In this document: positions 55,474 through 63,282 of the stretch, piece after piece
Numbering within the stretch: position 1 is the first letter of the stretch
Layout: each line of letters begins with the position of its first letter
DNA from: Paraflavitalea devenefica
Lineage (GTDB): Bacteria > Bacteroidota > Bacteroidia > Chitinophagales > Chitinophagaceae
DNA: 64,000 bases
Reading direction: 5' to 3'
NCBI RefSeq assembly: GCF_011759375.1
Contig: NZ_JAARML010000006.1
Coordinates: 248,001-312,000, forward strand
Position numbers and translations under genes: made by a program
Notes under the pieces: model-generated
Told to the model about the DNA's origin: nothing
Databases searched by the model: none
Seen by the model: only the letters and a program-made list of their open reading frames with translations

Positions 55474-57009
55474 TCAATAACTGTTTTGCTGTATCAATCC
55501 ATTGCTCGATATCATTTCAGTGCGCGGCAGCGGGGCGGCGAACCTTCTTGAATTTTTCGGTAGACTGTACTCTACAGGCGCCTGCGTTGTCATCACCGTT
55601 GAAATATTGTAGGGGTAAAATGTTCTCGACAGGCTTACGTCGTCGTTGGGGTCGTCGTTGTTATTGAACCGCCGGATATCGAACCAGCGCTGGGAAAAGG
55701 GCATCTCCCGTCTTCTTTCTTCCAGCACCTTTTTGATCCCGTCGTCGGTGGAGGAAGCGGTAAGATCTACCCAGGCGCCGGGCGTCATGCGTTTGGCCCG
55801 CAGGATGTTCAATGTATTCATCGCACTATTATAATCGCCCGTGCGGGCCTGGCATTCGGCCTTGATGAGCAGCATTTCTGCTACAGTAGGTCCGGAAGGT
55901 ATCCTGTCTTTGAAAAAGAAGATATAACCGGGATAACTGTAGGCGGGCTTGATCAGGCCGCGGTCATACGAGTAGTTCTGCACCATATGGTATTTGTAGC
56001 GCAGGTCATGTGTCTGGTCGTACAGGTTCAGCAGGGCCTGGCTGGGAATATACCACCAGGATTCATGGGTCAGCATCCGGAAATACAAGAACTCCTTCCA
56101 GCCGATCATATCGGTCAGATCAGTTTGGTTGTCGTGCGTGTACGGAAACTTCAGTGTCACGGTCTGCGCATTGGGCGTGCCTGGATTGATAGTCAGGCTT
56201 ACATCCCGGCCATAGCGCATATTGGTGTTATAGTCCACCAGCGTGCTGTATTCCGTCAGCGCACTGTCGGCATATTTCAGCGCCAGGGTATAATTGTTGC
56301 GGCTCAGCCAATAGCGCGCAGCAAAGCCGCGCACAGCGGCCGTACTGGCTCTCCAGTGACGGGGCTTACCATTCTGCACTAGCGGCAGCGTTATCCTGAG
56401 CGCTTCGTTGAGATCGGATTCTATCTGCTCATATACCTTCGATAAAGGCTGACGGGCTACCGGTTCGTCGAACGACACGGAATTTTTAATGGGCAGGCCC
56501 GCTTCATTCTTATTGGCGTCGGTATAAGGCAGGCAATAAGTATTGGCCAGTTCCCAATAGCTATAGGCCCTTACAAAATGCGCATCGGCCTTGATCGTAG
56601 CCTTGTCGGCATCGGGGCCCGATACTTTGTCTGCATATTCCAGCGCCAGGTTAGCCGTGAATATCTTCTTGTACTCATTGCTCCAGAATATTTCACGCGT
56701 ATCATCGGGCAGGTAATTGATGTCCCACATCGCAAATTCTATCCCGGCGATCGTAAAGGTGCCCGGACCGGCATTATACAGATCGGTACCCATATAATAA
56801 TCGTCTGTGCTGTAGATAGCCGTCCGGTTGCCTTCCGTGTAGAAAGTACTGGTATTGTTCAGCAAAGCGTTCAGTTGATCCGTAGTAGTTACCACCAGCG
56901 AAGAGGTTTTGGAAGGCGGCTCGCCCAGGTATTTGTCGCAGGAGCTCAAAACAGCAACCGCCGACAGGAGTAAAACAATATTGATGCTATGCTTATAACG
57001 AAGTTTCAT
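55474..57009 (-). CDS. RagB/SusD family lipoprotein, locus 3
   Basis: 511 residues from the ATG at 57009, which begins the signal peptide; the lipidated residue is Cys24 (LSSC). SusD features: ANLALEYADKV, EMLLIKAECQARTGDYNSAM, and the RREMPFSQRWFDIRRFNN end. Its start is 13 bases after the SusC stop. It partners the SusC at 57023-60580. Ligand unknown. Confidence 0.92.
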   Translation of the reverse strand: MKLRYKHSINIVLLLSAVAVLSSCDKYLGEPPSKTSSLVVTTTDQLNALLNNTSTFYTEGNRTAIYSTDDYYMGTDLYNAGPGTFTIAGIEFAMWDINYLPDDTREIFWSNEYKKIFTANLALEYADKVSGPDADKATIKADAHFVRAYSYWELANTYCLPYTDANKNEAGLPIKNSVSFDEPVARQPLSKVYEQIESDLNEALRITLPLVQNGKPRHWRASTAAVRGFAARYWLSRNNYTLALKYADSALTEYSTLVDYNTNMRYGRDVSLTINPGTPNAQTVTLKFPYTHDNQTDLTDMIGWKEFLYFRMLTHESWWYIPSQALLNLYDQTHDLRYKYHMVQNYSYDRGLIKPAYSYPGYIFFFKDRIPSGPTVAEMLLIKAECQARTGDYNSAMNTLNILRAKRMTPGAWVDLTASSTDDGIKKVLEERRREMPFSQRWFDIRRFNNNDDPNDDVSLSRTFYPYNISTVMTTQAPVEYSLPKNSRRFAAPLPRTEMISSNGLIQQNSY

Positions 57010-57022
57010 AATAGTCGTGTTT

Positions 57023-60000
57023 TTAGAATTCGCACTTGATACCAAGGGTCAGTTTCGGCTGGGGCTTCATGGTGCCCAGCGGATACTCAGGGTCTTCTCC
57101 CGAATTATTGGCCAGGATGGTAAACAGGTTATTGCCCTGCGCATATACCTGCAGCAGGTTCATGCCCGCTTTTTTAAACAGCCGCTGGGGCAGGTTATAC
57201 GTTATATTCACTTCCTGCATCCTGATATGCGACGCGTTTTCGATTAGATAGCTCAGGTTCTGATGAAACCGGTCCCAGAAATAATAGCGTGGCTCTACCA
57301 GGTTTTGAGGAAGCGGCACGATCTTCATCATGTCGCCATTCACTACTTCCGATAGCTTGTTGTTGGGCAATACCCGGCTGGTCCAGGTGGGCGGGTAGTT
57401 GAAACCTTTGCGCTGGAACACATGGCCAAACTTGCCGGTCACGATAAATGATACATCAAAGTCGTAGATCTTAAAACTGTTCATAAAGCCCAGCGTATAT
57501 GGCGCCACGGTAGTACCCATATTCAGTAGGTAGTCGCGGCCATCGCCGGGCGTAAAGGCGCCGAAATCATACATCGTACCCTTGGGTCCCTGTACCATTG
57601 GCTGTTTATTATATACGCCCGCATACTGGTAACGCCAGAGTGTATTGGCATTCTCGCCTACTACGAAGGCGGCAGAGCCCCCGCCCGTCAACGTAGAGGC
57701 AGCATACTGGGCTACAAACAGCCTGGTGATAGTGTTTTTATTATAGGAGAAGCTAAGGTTGCCCCGCCAGGAAATATCGTTCCCCCTGATGCGCAACGCG
57801 CTCCCCAGTTCCAGCTCGATGCCTTTATTCGTCATGGCAGCGTTGTTGAGCCGCTGTGAAGTGGTGCCGTTAACCGCGGGGATGGATATAAGGGCTATCA
57901 GGTCCTTACCGCTTTTATGATAGGCATCCACCTTGCCAAACAGCCGCCCGCCAAACAGGGAGTAGTCTACGCCCAGGTTCCAGCTACCCGTCCTCTCCCA
58001 ACGAAGCGTGGGGTTGCCATAGCTGGAAACGGTGGCGGTATAATCGCCCGTATATACATTCGGTATGGCCGTGGTTGCAATCAGCGGCCTGAAGGCCGTC
58101 GTCTTGTCCACATTGCCATTATAGCCATAGGTCAGCCGTACATTCAGCCGGTCTACCCATGATACCTTGTTCATGAACGACTCCTTGTAAACCTGCCAGC
58201 CACCACCCACCGACCAGAATGGCGCATAGCGGTATTGGGGATCGTCGGTGATCAGGTTGGAAGCATCTGTACGGTAACTGCCCGAAATTGTGTATTTGCC
58301 ATCAAATGTATAAGCCGCATTGCCAAAATAGGAGAAGTACCGTTCAGTGGCATAAGTAAAAGAATTAGTATAGCTGAACGTCTGGTTCGTGCCCATCCAG
58401 TTTTTGATCGGAAAGAAAGTGCCGCCCGGTCCGTTGGGGAAAGTACCCAGGGTCAGTGTCTTGTCATTGTACCCGTAAGTGATGGGCGAACCGAAACTTT
58501 CGGTTACGATATTATTTACTTCGGTGCCGGCCACAAAATTGATCTCATGCCTCCGCGTAAAGACGCGGTTAAAGTTAAACTGGTTCCTGAAATTATAGGA
58601 TTCCGCCTTGGTGCGGCTCTGGGTCAGGATAGATCCTTTGGGCAGGTTCAGGGTGATCTTATTGGTCGCCTGGTCCCAGGTAGCGGCGGTATTGACCGTG
58701 TTTCTTACATAAAAAGTATTCTCGTTGTACAATCCCTTGTTAAAGACATTGAACAATTCATATTGTATTTTGGAGTCGAAGCTGAGGCCCCGGATAATCT
58801 TAAACGTCAGGCCGGCCTGCACACGTGCATTCAGTTGCGTGGTGGTAAGCTTACGGTTGTTGATCTCCTGTAGGGGGTTATAGGTCCAGTCGGAATAGGG
58901 AAACAGGTTCATGGGCACAAAGCGCTGCAGGATGGGCCAGTAATATTGGCTGATATTGGTCAGTGAACCGTCGTCATTCACCAGCATTTCATAAGGAGAA
59001 ATATTCTGGATATCTGATAAGGCTACCCCACTGTTATTGGCCCTGGTATATTGCAGCATGGCCGACAAATTGATATCGAGCCAAGAGAAGGGGCTGGCCA
59101 CCGTCCTGTAATTGACCATATACTGCTTATCGCCAGTCTCTTTGAAATTGGATTGATTGTTGGCAAACATCAGCGACAATATATTGCTCATCTTGCCCGA
59201 AGAGCCCGACAGCGTCAGGTTATACTGCTGGTTGATAGGATTGGAGAGCAGGTTGTCTTTGATTTGCTGCCGGTTGTCCTGCGTAGCCAGTTGAGCCAGT
59301 ATAGCGTCGCGTTGGGCCGTGGTGATATACCCCAGGTAATGCTCGCTCATCGCTACCGTGGCCGGCGACCATGCTTTCCCATAATTGGTAGCCAGCGCGC
59401 CGGAATTGATCTGGGCGCTCCAGTTATTGAATGCCTTCTGCTCGTAATCCACCGTCTGGGTGGAGGAAGCCAGGGGGTTTACATAATCGAGGTCCGCCTT
59501 CTGCCCTATTCGGGTGAAAGCCGAGAACTCCATTTTAAATGGATGGCCTTTCCTGGCACTCTTGGTAACGATCACCACCACACCATTGGCCGAGCGGGCG
59601 CCCCAGATCGAAGCGGCAGCAGCGTCTTTCAGCACGGTGATACTCTCCACGTCGTTGGGATTAATAGAAGTAAAATCGCCCTGCACAGGGAATCCATCCA
59701 CTACGATCAGCGGCCGGGCATTGCCATAAAGACTGGTCTGCCCGCGTATCTCAAAAACAGGCGTGCCGTCTACGTCCAGGCTTTTTGCCTGCACGCCGGC
59801 TATAGTACCGATAAGGCGTTGCGCGATATTGGTGGCCGGCTTCGACAACTGTTCCCTGCTCACCGTTCCATACGAGCCGGTGGCCCTTTCCTTCGAAATG
59901 GTTTGGTAGCCGGTGGATACCTTTACATTCACTTCCTGCAGGCTCGATATGCGCCGGGCCAGCGGCACGGTCAGTATACCCTGAGCAGCCTCTTCCACCT

Positions 60001-60580
60001 TCAGGGTCTTATTATCAAAGCCGATATAGCTGATGAGCAGCGTATTGCCCGGACTGGCCATGATCTCAAAAAAGCCTTCTTCGTTGGTGATGGCGCGGGC
60101 CCTTGTTTCCTTTACCTGTATGCTGGCGCCTGCCAGCGGTTGTTTGGTTTCCTGGTCTATAACAACGCCGGTGATCCTGATGGGCTCCGCCGCATCCGGT
60201 CCGGCCAGCATCGGCGGTGCTGCTTTTTTAAGAATGACGATCGTAGTATTCTCGATCTCAAAATCAAGCGGCTGACTGGCCATGCAGGCCTTCAGCACTT
60301 CCATCAGCGGCTTCTTTTTTACCTCGAGCGTCACAGGGTTTGCCAGCCGCAGTAAACCGGTGTTATAAAAAAATACATACCCTGTTTGTTTTTCAATGGC
60401 GTTGAATACCTTTTGCAACGGCACATCCCTGCCGGAAAAGGTCACTTCCTGCGAGAAGGTACGGGCCTGTACATTGAGGAATGCAGCAGTCAGTAAAAAA
60501 ATGGTCAGTCTCATAACGAGCCATGTTTGGTGTGGCATGCCCTGCACAGGGCATGCTTTGTAAAGAGCCTTAAAAAGCAT
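57023..60580 (-). CDS. SusC/RagA TonB-dependent transporter with STN domain, locus 3
   Basis: 1185 residues. The signal peptide core begins at Met23 (MRLTIFLLTAAFLNVQA). An N-terminal tail of 22 residues precedes it, as in loci 1 and 2. The STN domain (about 48-100), a CarboxypepD-regulatory-like domain (about 140-215), the plug (about 225-345) and the barrel follow, ending in phenylalanine. The STN domain implies signalling through the FecR at 60790-61932. The last 15 bases of the tail's hairpin (60535-60556) are a near-perfect palindrome. Confidence 0.93.
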   Translation of the reverse strand: MLFKALYKACPVQGMPHQTWLVMRLTIFLLTAAFLNVQARTFSQEVTFSGRDVPLQKVFNAIEKQTGYVFFYNTGLLRLANPVTLEVKKKPLMEVLKACMASQPLDFEIENTTIVILKKAAPPMLAGPDAAEPIRITGVVIDQETKQPLAGASIQVKETRARAITNEEGFFEIMASPGNTLLISYIGFDNKTLKVEEAAQGILTVPLARRISSLQEVNVKVSTGYQTISKERATGSYGTVSREQLSKPATNIAQRLIGTIAGVQAKSLDVDGTPVFEIRGQTSLYGNARPLIVVDGFPVQGDFTSINPNDVESITVLKDAAAASIWGARSANGVVVIVTKSARKGHPFKMEFSAFTRIGQKADLDYVNPLASSTQTVDYEQKAFNNWSAQINSGALATNYGKAWSPATVAMSEHYLGYITTAQRDAILAQLATQDNRQQIKDNLLSNPINQQYNLTLSGSSGKMSNILSLMFANNQSNFKETGDKQYMVNYRTVASPFSWLDINLSAMLQYTRANNSGVALSDIQNISPYEMLVNDDGSLTNISQYYWPILQRFVPMNLFPYSDWTYNPLQEINNRKLTTTQLNARVQAGLTFKIIRGLSFDSKIQYELFNVFNKGLYNENTFYVRNTVNTAATWDQATNKITLNLPKGSILTQSRTKAESYNFRNQFNFNRVFTRRHEINFVAGTEVNNIVTESFGSPITYGYNDKTLTLGTFPNGPGGTFFPIKNWMGTNQTFSYTNSFTYATERYFSYFGNAAYTFDGKYTISGSYRTDASNLITDDPQYRYAPFWSVGGGWQVYKESFMNKVSWVDRLNVRLTYGYNGNVDKTTAFRPLIATTAIPNVYTGDYTATVSSYGNPTLRWERTGSWNLGVDYSLFGGRLFGKVDAYHKSGKDLIALISIPAVNGTTSQRLNNAAMTNKGIELELGSALRIRGNDISWRGNLSFSYNKNTITRLFVAQYAASTLTGGGSAAFVVGENANTLWRYQYAGVYNKQPMVQGPKGTMYDFGAFTPGDGRDYLLNMGTTVAPYTLGFMNSFKIYDFDVSFIVTGKFGHVFQRKGFNYPPTWTSRVLPNNKLSEVVNGDMMKIVPLPQNLVEPRYYFWDRFHQNLSYLIENASHIRMQEVNITYNLPQRLFKKAGMNLLQVYAQGNNLFTILANNSGEDPEYPLGTMKPQPKLTLGIKCEF

Positions 60581-60593
60581 ACATTCGATGTGT

Positions 60594-60692
60594 TTTGGTT
60601 AACAATTGATACAAGCAGTCACAACATGTTTGAGCAATTGGGCAAAACAAATCATGACCAGGAATGTCGTTACCATTCCTGGTTTTTCGTTT
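60594..60692 (+). ncRNA. Candidate cis-antisense small RNA, locus 3
   Basis: On the plus strand a TTTG -33 box (60557-60560) is followed after exactly 19 bases by TACATTCG (60580-60587), seven of eight matches to TAnnTTTG, overlapping the SusC start codon. At 60657-60683 ACCAGGAATG and CATTCCTGGT form a perfect 10-pair stem around a 7-base loop, and TTTTTCGTTTT follows. The RNA would be about 100 bases. This is the best of the three candidates because both promoter boxes and a perfect terminator are present. The start is an estimate. Confidence 0.52.
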
Positions 60693-60789
60693 TACCCATT
60701 TCAATAAGGTTTAAGGCTATTTGCTTAGGACATAGCTTTACACGTCGCCGGCCGGCAACGATTTTTCGTATGGAAACTGATCCTTGGTT

Positions 60790-61932
60790 TTATGGAACCA
60801 CTATGATATTCCTGTCTTCTATGGCAAAATGAACTTCGCTTCGTTGCAATATTTTCAATACCTGCTGCAGCTTCAGATCCCTCCCGAGCTTGCCTTCAAA
60901 CGTCATCGAGGGATCAGTAGCGCCACGGTATTCCACCTCCACATCATACCAGCGGCTCAACTGGCGCATGACCGTTTTGATATTGGCCTTGTCAAACTGA
61001 AAATAGCCATTCTTCCAGGCCACCACCTGCTGCGTGTTCACGTTGTGCAGCACATTGAGGTGGCCATTATTATCCAGTTGTGCCTGGTCGCCCGGTTTCA
61101 GTAGCTGATCTGTGCCCCCCTTGCTTACCTGCACGCTTCCTTCCAGCAGGGTGGTCGCCATCATGCTTTCGTCATCGTAGGCGTTGATATTGAAATGTGT
61201 TCCCAATACCTGTACCGTTGCACCTCCCGGTACATGCACCCTGAAAGGGTGCGCCGCATCTTTCGCCACCTCGAAATAGGCCTCTCCCCTCACCTCCACC
61301 TCACGTGTGGCGCTGCCAAAGCGGGCAGGAAAGCGCAGCGAGGAAGCTGCATTGAGCCACACCCTGGTGCCATCGCCCAGCACCACCTCGTATTGGCCGC
61401 CGCGCGGTGTCGTTATCGTATTATACACCATCGTTTGCCCGGGTGTCACCTCGCCGGCTGTAACATATTGCAGCCGCCCGTTTTGTCGCGTCACTTCCAT
61501 ATTACCCTGGTGCGCCAGTGTGCCATTCGCCTGACTGTCCAGCACCACCGTGCTTCCATCGGCCAGGGTTAGCACCGCCTGCTGCGTTCCGGGCTTTATA
61601 TCGGCAGTACCTGGCTTGGCCTTGACTACAACGCTTTGCACAGGCGCCTCTTCCGGGCGGAAAAAATACCAGTAGCCAGCCCCTGCTATCATAAAGAGAA
61701 CGGCAGCAGCGGCGGCCCACCTCCCCCAGGGGATCCTGCGGGGCGCCGGACGACTCGTCCGTTGCAGGATACGCTCACGCAACTGCTCCTGTAGCGCCTG
61801 CCGTTGCTCCGGCTGCAGCTCCTGCACATCCTGCATACCTTCATACATATTATTCCAGACAGCAATTTCATCATCCGTGGCAATACCTGTGGCGATCTTA
61901 TCGGCCAGGGCGATGATGTCATTTTGGGTCAT
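60790..61932 (-). CDS. FecR family anti-sigma factor, locus 3
   Basis: 380 residues: N-part, membrane helix (about 70-90, GRWAAAAAVLFMIAGAGYWYF), FecR domain (about 180-280, TPRGGQYEVVLGDGTRVWLN) and C-terminal DUF4974 domain (about 310-378). It is first in locus 3, and no sigma gene lies directly upstream; the nearest, at 52834-53418, is at the far end of the locus. It would control the STN-type SusC that follows by 210 bases. Confidence 0.92.
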   Translation of the reverse strand: MTQNDIIALADKIATGIATDDEIAVWNNMYEGMQDVQELQPEQRQALQEQLRERILQRTSRPAPRRIPWGRWAAAAAVLFMIAGAGYWYFFRPEEAPVQSVVVKAKPGTADIKPGTQQAVLTLADGSTVVLDSQANGTLAHQGNMEVTRQNGRLQYVTAGEVTPGQTMVYNTITTPRGGQYEVVLGDGTRVWLNAASSLRFPARFGSATREVEVRGEAYFEVAKDAAHPFRVHVPGGATVQVLGTHFNINAYDDESMMATTLLEGSVQVSKGGTDQLLKPGDQAQLDNNGHLNVLHNVNTQQVVAWKNGYFQFDKANIKTVMRQLSRWYDVEVEYRGATDPSMTFEGKLGRDLKLQQVLKILQRSEVHFAIEDRNIIVVP

Positions 61933-62039
61933 TACATCGGTTTATATATTGTAAGGCACGCGGGAGAACCCCAACCCCACAACAGAAGAGAAGTTTTTTT
62001 AAAAGCGATATCTCCTTATTGGCGGACTTGAAGAAATTC

Positions 62040-62081
62040 CTTTAAACTAAAAACCCTTCAGATTCAGCAATCTGAAGGGTT
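62040..62081 (-). terminator. Hairpin terminator upstream of locus 3
   Basis: AACCCTTCAGATT and AATCTGAAGGGTT form a perfect 13-base-pair stem with a 4-base loop (62052-62081). On the minus strand a TTTAGTTTAAAGG tail follows. It is a good terminator candidate for the small secreted-protein gene to its right, between that gene and the FecR start. The tail is T-rich but interrupted. Confidence 0.6.
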
Positions 62082-62091
62082 CATTATTAGG

Positions 62092-62117
62092 CCCGCCGTC
62101 GCTAAAGCTATGGCGGG
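62092..62117. repeat. Imperfect inverted repeat beside the tRNA-like fragment
   Basis: CCCGCC (62092-62097) and GGCGGG (62112-62117) flank GTCGCTAAAGCTAT. I recognise this CCCGCC..GCTAAAGCTATGGCGGG element as a common intergenic palindrome in Bacteroidota. It sits between the terminator and the tRNA-like fragment. Recall only. Confidence 0.4.
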
Positions 62118-62121
62118 TGAA

Positions 62122-62177
62122 GTCGGGAAGCCAGGATTCAAACCTGCGATCCTCCGGCCAGGGCCGGGATGCGCTTT
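62122..62177 (-). pseudogene. tRNA-like 3' fragment (possible integration-site remnant)
   Basis: On the minus strand, GCGCATCCCGGCC and CGCAGGTTTGAATCCTGGC followed by TTCCCGAC match the anticodon-to-acceptor part of a tRNA. The T-arm is GCAGG, loop TTTGAAT, CCTGG, with the first pair mismatched. The matching 5' acceptor strand is not present upstream, where the secreted-protein gene ends instead. It most resembles a degenerate tRNA-Pro-type 3' end. Such fragments are often left at the ends of integrated elements. No intact tRNA or integrase was seen. Confidence 0.45.
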
Positions 62178-62186
62178 CAGTTATGA

Positions 62187-62600
62187 TCAGGGCAATATAT
62201 GAAGGGTTATCTCGCTAAAATCCTGCGTCATACCGTCATACAGTCCGTCATAGGTCAGCCACGTATATCCCGGCGCATAAAAATACAGGACAATGTACTC
62301 ATTGCCCCACGCATCTTGTCCCTGGTCAACAATAGTTGCGAAAGGCGACAGATAGCCATTATAATCCCATATAGGCGTGTAGGGTTCTGCATCAGGATAC
62401 CGGGGTGTCACGTAATAGGTTTTGGTATCGCCCACTCGTACTAACTCTTCGCCCAGGATAAGAACATTACAACCTTCACACTGTTGCGCCGAAGCCGGGG
62501 AAGTGGCTACCAGGCTGATGGCAATAATAAAAGCAGCTTTCAGCAGATGTCTGAACAATACATTAAAACGGGCGGATTGGACTGGCAATACAACTTTCAT
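62187..62600 (-). CDS. Small secreted protein, Ig/PKD-like beta sandwich
   Basis: 137 residues. A tail of about 20 residues precedes a hydrophobic signal segment (AAFIIAISLVATSPASA), so secretion is likely. The mature part (about 98 residues) has a CEGC pair just after the cleavage site, then alternating strands with many Tyr, Trp and Pro residues (RYPDAEPYTPIWDYNGYLSP) resembling a PKD or Ig-like domain. No function recognised. It lies next to the tRNA-like fragment and upstream of a hairpin terminator. Confidence 0.6.
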   Translation of the reverse strand: MKVVLPVQSARFNVLFRHLLKAAFIIAISLVATSPASAQQCEGCNVLILGEELVRVGDTKTYYVTPRYPDAEPYTPIWDYNGYLSPFATIVDQGQDAWGNEYIVLYFYAPGYTWLTYDGLYDGMTQDFSEITLHILP

Positions 62601-62728
62601 AAAAAAATCGGTTTAATAATTAAAGAATAATTGAAAAAAAGCAATGCACAGTCAAGATAAACAGCAATGCTGCCCGCTGTATTCGTCCGATTAGCCAACT
62701 AATAAGCAGCATTGGCAGCAGCCCTATC

Positions 62729-63142
62729 TTAGCGATATGATTGTAATTCTTTCGTCGTTCTTTTTATAAATCCAGCCTTGTCCTTTTTTACCTCTTTCAA
62801 CATAGCCTTTCTATCTTCTGGTAATGGAAAATATTTTTCAGCCCATAAATTTATTTCAATCATAATGGGAAGTAAGTCAATCCCTTTCCGGGTTAACCGA
62901 TAGAGCACTTTTATCTTACTGTCCGGGTGCGCTGATTTTTCAATGAGCTTGTTTTCTTCCAATGCCTGTAACCTCGATGCTAAAATATTGGTGGCGATTC
63001 CCTCCGGTGATTTTAACAAATCACCATAAGTACACTCTTTTGCAAACATTAGATCCCTGATAATCAACAGCGACCACTTATCTCCCCATATATCAAGGGA
63101 ACAGCTAACAGGGCAATCAGACCTCTTTTTAGACTTATTCAT
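62729..63142 (-). CDS. HxlR family transcriptional regulator
   Basis: 137 residues of the winged-helix HxlR type: CSLDIWGDKWSLLIIRDL opens the domain and SPEGIATNILASRLQALEEN is the recognition region. Cys10 and Cys14 (DCPVSC) lie at the N-terminus, where some family members have redox- or electrophile-sensing cysteines. It is divergent from an SDR gene with a twin-operator region between, so it probably represses that gene and itself until a reactive compound or ligand is present. This is inference from layout. Confidence 0.87.
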   Translation of the reverse strand: MNKSKKRSDCPVSCSLDIWGDKWSLLIIRDLMFAKECTYGDLLKSPEGIATNILASRLQALEENKLIEKSAHPDSKIKVLYRLTRKGIDLLPIMIEINLWAEKYFPLPEDRKAMLKEVKKDKAGFIKRTTKELQSYR

Positions 63143-63162
63143 AAAAATATTTTCTTTAATTC

Positions 63163-63179
63163 ACTTGCAATTTGCAAGT
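63163..63179. promoter_or_regulatory. Candidate HxlR operator, site 1
   Basis: ACTTGCAATTTGCAAGT is an almost perfect 17-base palindrome (8-base arms ACTTGCAA and TTGCAAGT around T). It lies between the HxlR start and the SDR promoter, and overlaps the -33 TTG of that promoter. Its twin lies 32 bases further, centre to centre. Confidence 0.72.
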
Positions 63180-63193
63180 AATATATACATTTG
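63165..63193 (+). promoter_or_regulatory. Candidate promoter of the SDR gene
   Basis: TACATTTG (63186-63193) matches TAnnTTTG exactly. A TTG at 63165-63167 lies 18 bases upstream, in the place of the -33 box. The promoter is bracketed by two ACTTGCAA..TTGCAAGT palindromes, so a repressor bound to both would block it. The start of transcription should be near 63200, about 80 bases before the SDR ATG. Confidence 0.6.
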
Positions 63194-63194
63194 C

Positions 63195-63211
63195 ACTTGC
63201 AAATTGCAAGT
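63195..63211. promoter_or_regulatory. Candidate HxlR operator, site 2
   Basis: ACTTGCAAATTGCAAGT is the second 17-base palindrome, with the same arms (ACTTGCAA, TTGCAAGT) and centre A. It directly follows the -7 box and covers the expected transcription start of the SDR gene. The 32-base centre spacing from site 1 is close to three DNA turns, placing both on the same face. Confidence 0.72.
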
Positions 63212-63282
63212 AAAGTTACAGAACAACACGAAAAAAAACAAACAACCTGGCAACATTGAATAATATACATAACTCAAAAAAC

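Noticed and set aside
59051..60355. Open frame of 434 codons on the plus strand opposite SusC of locus 3
   Set aside because: It is long but has no domain or signal features. It is a shadow of the SusC frame.
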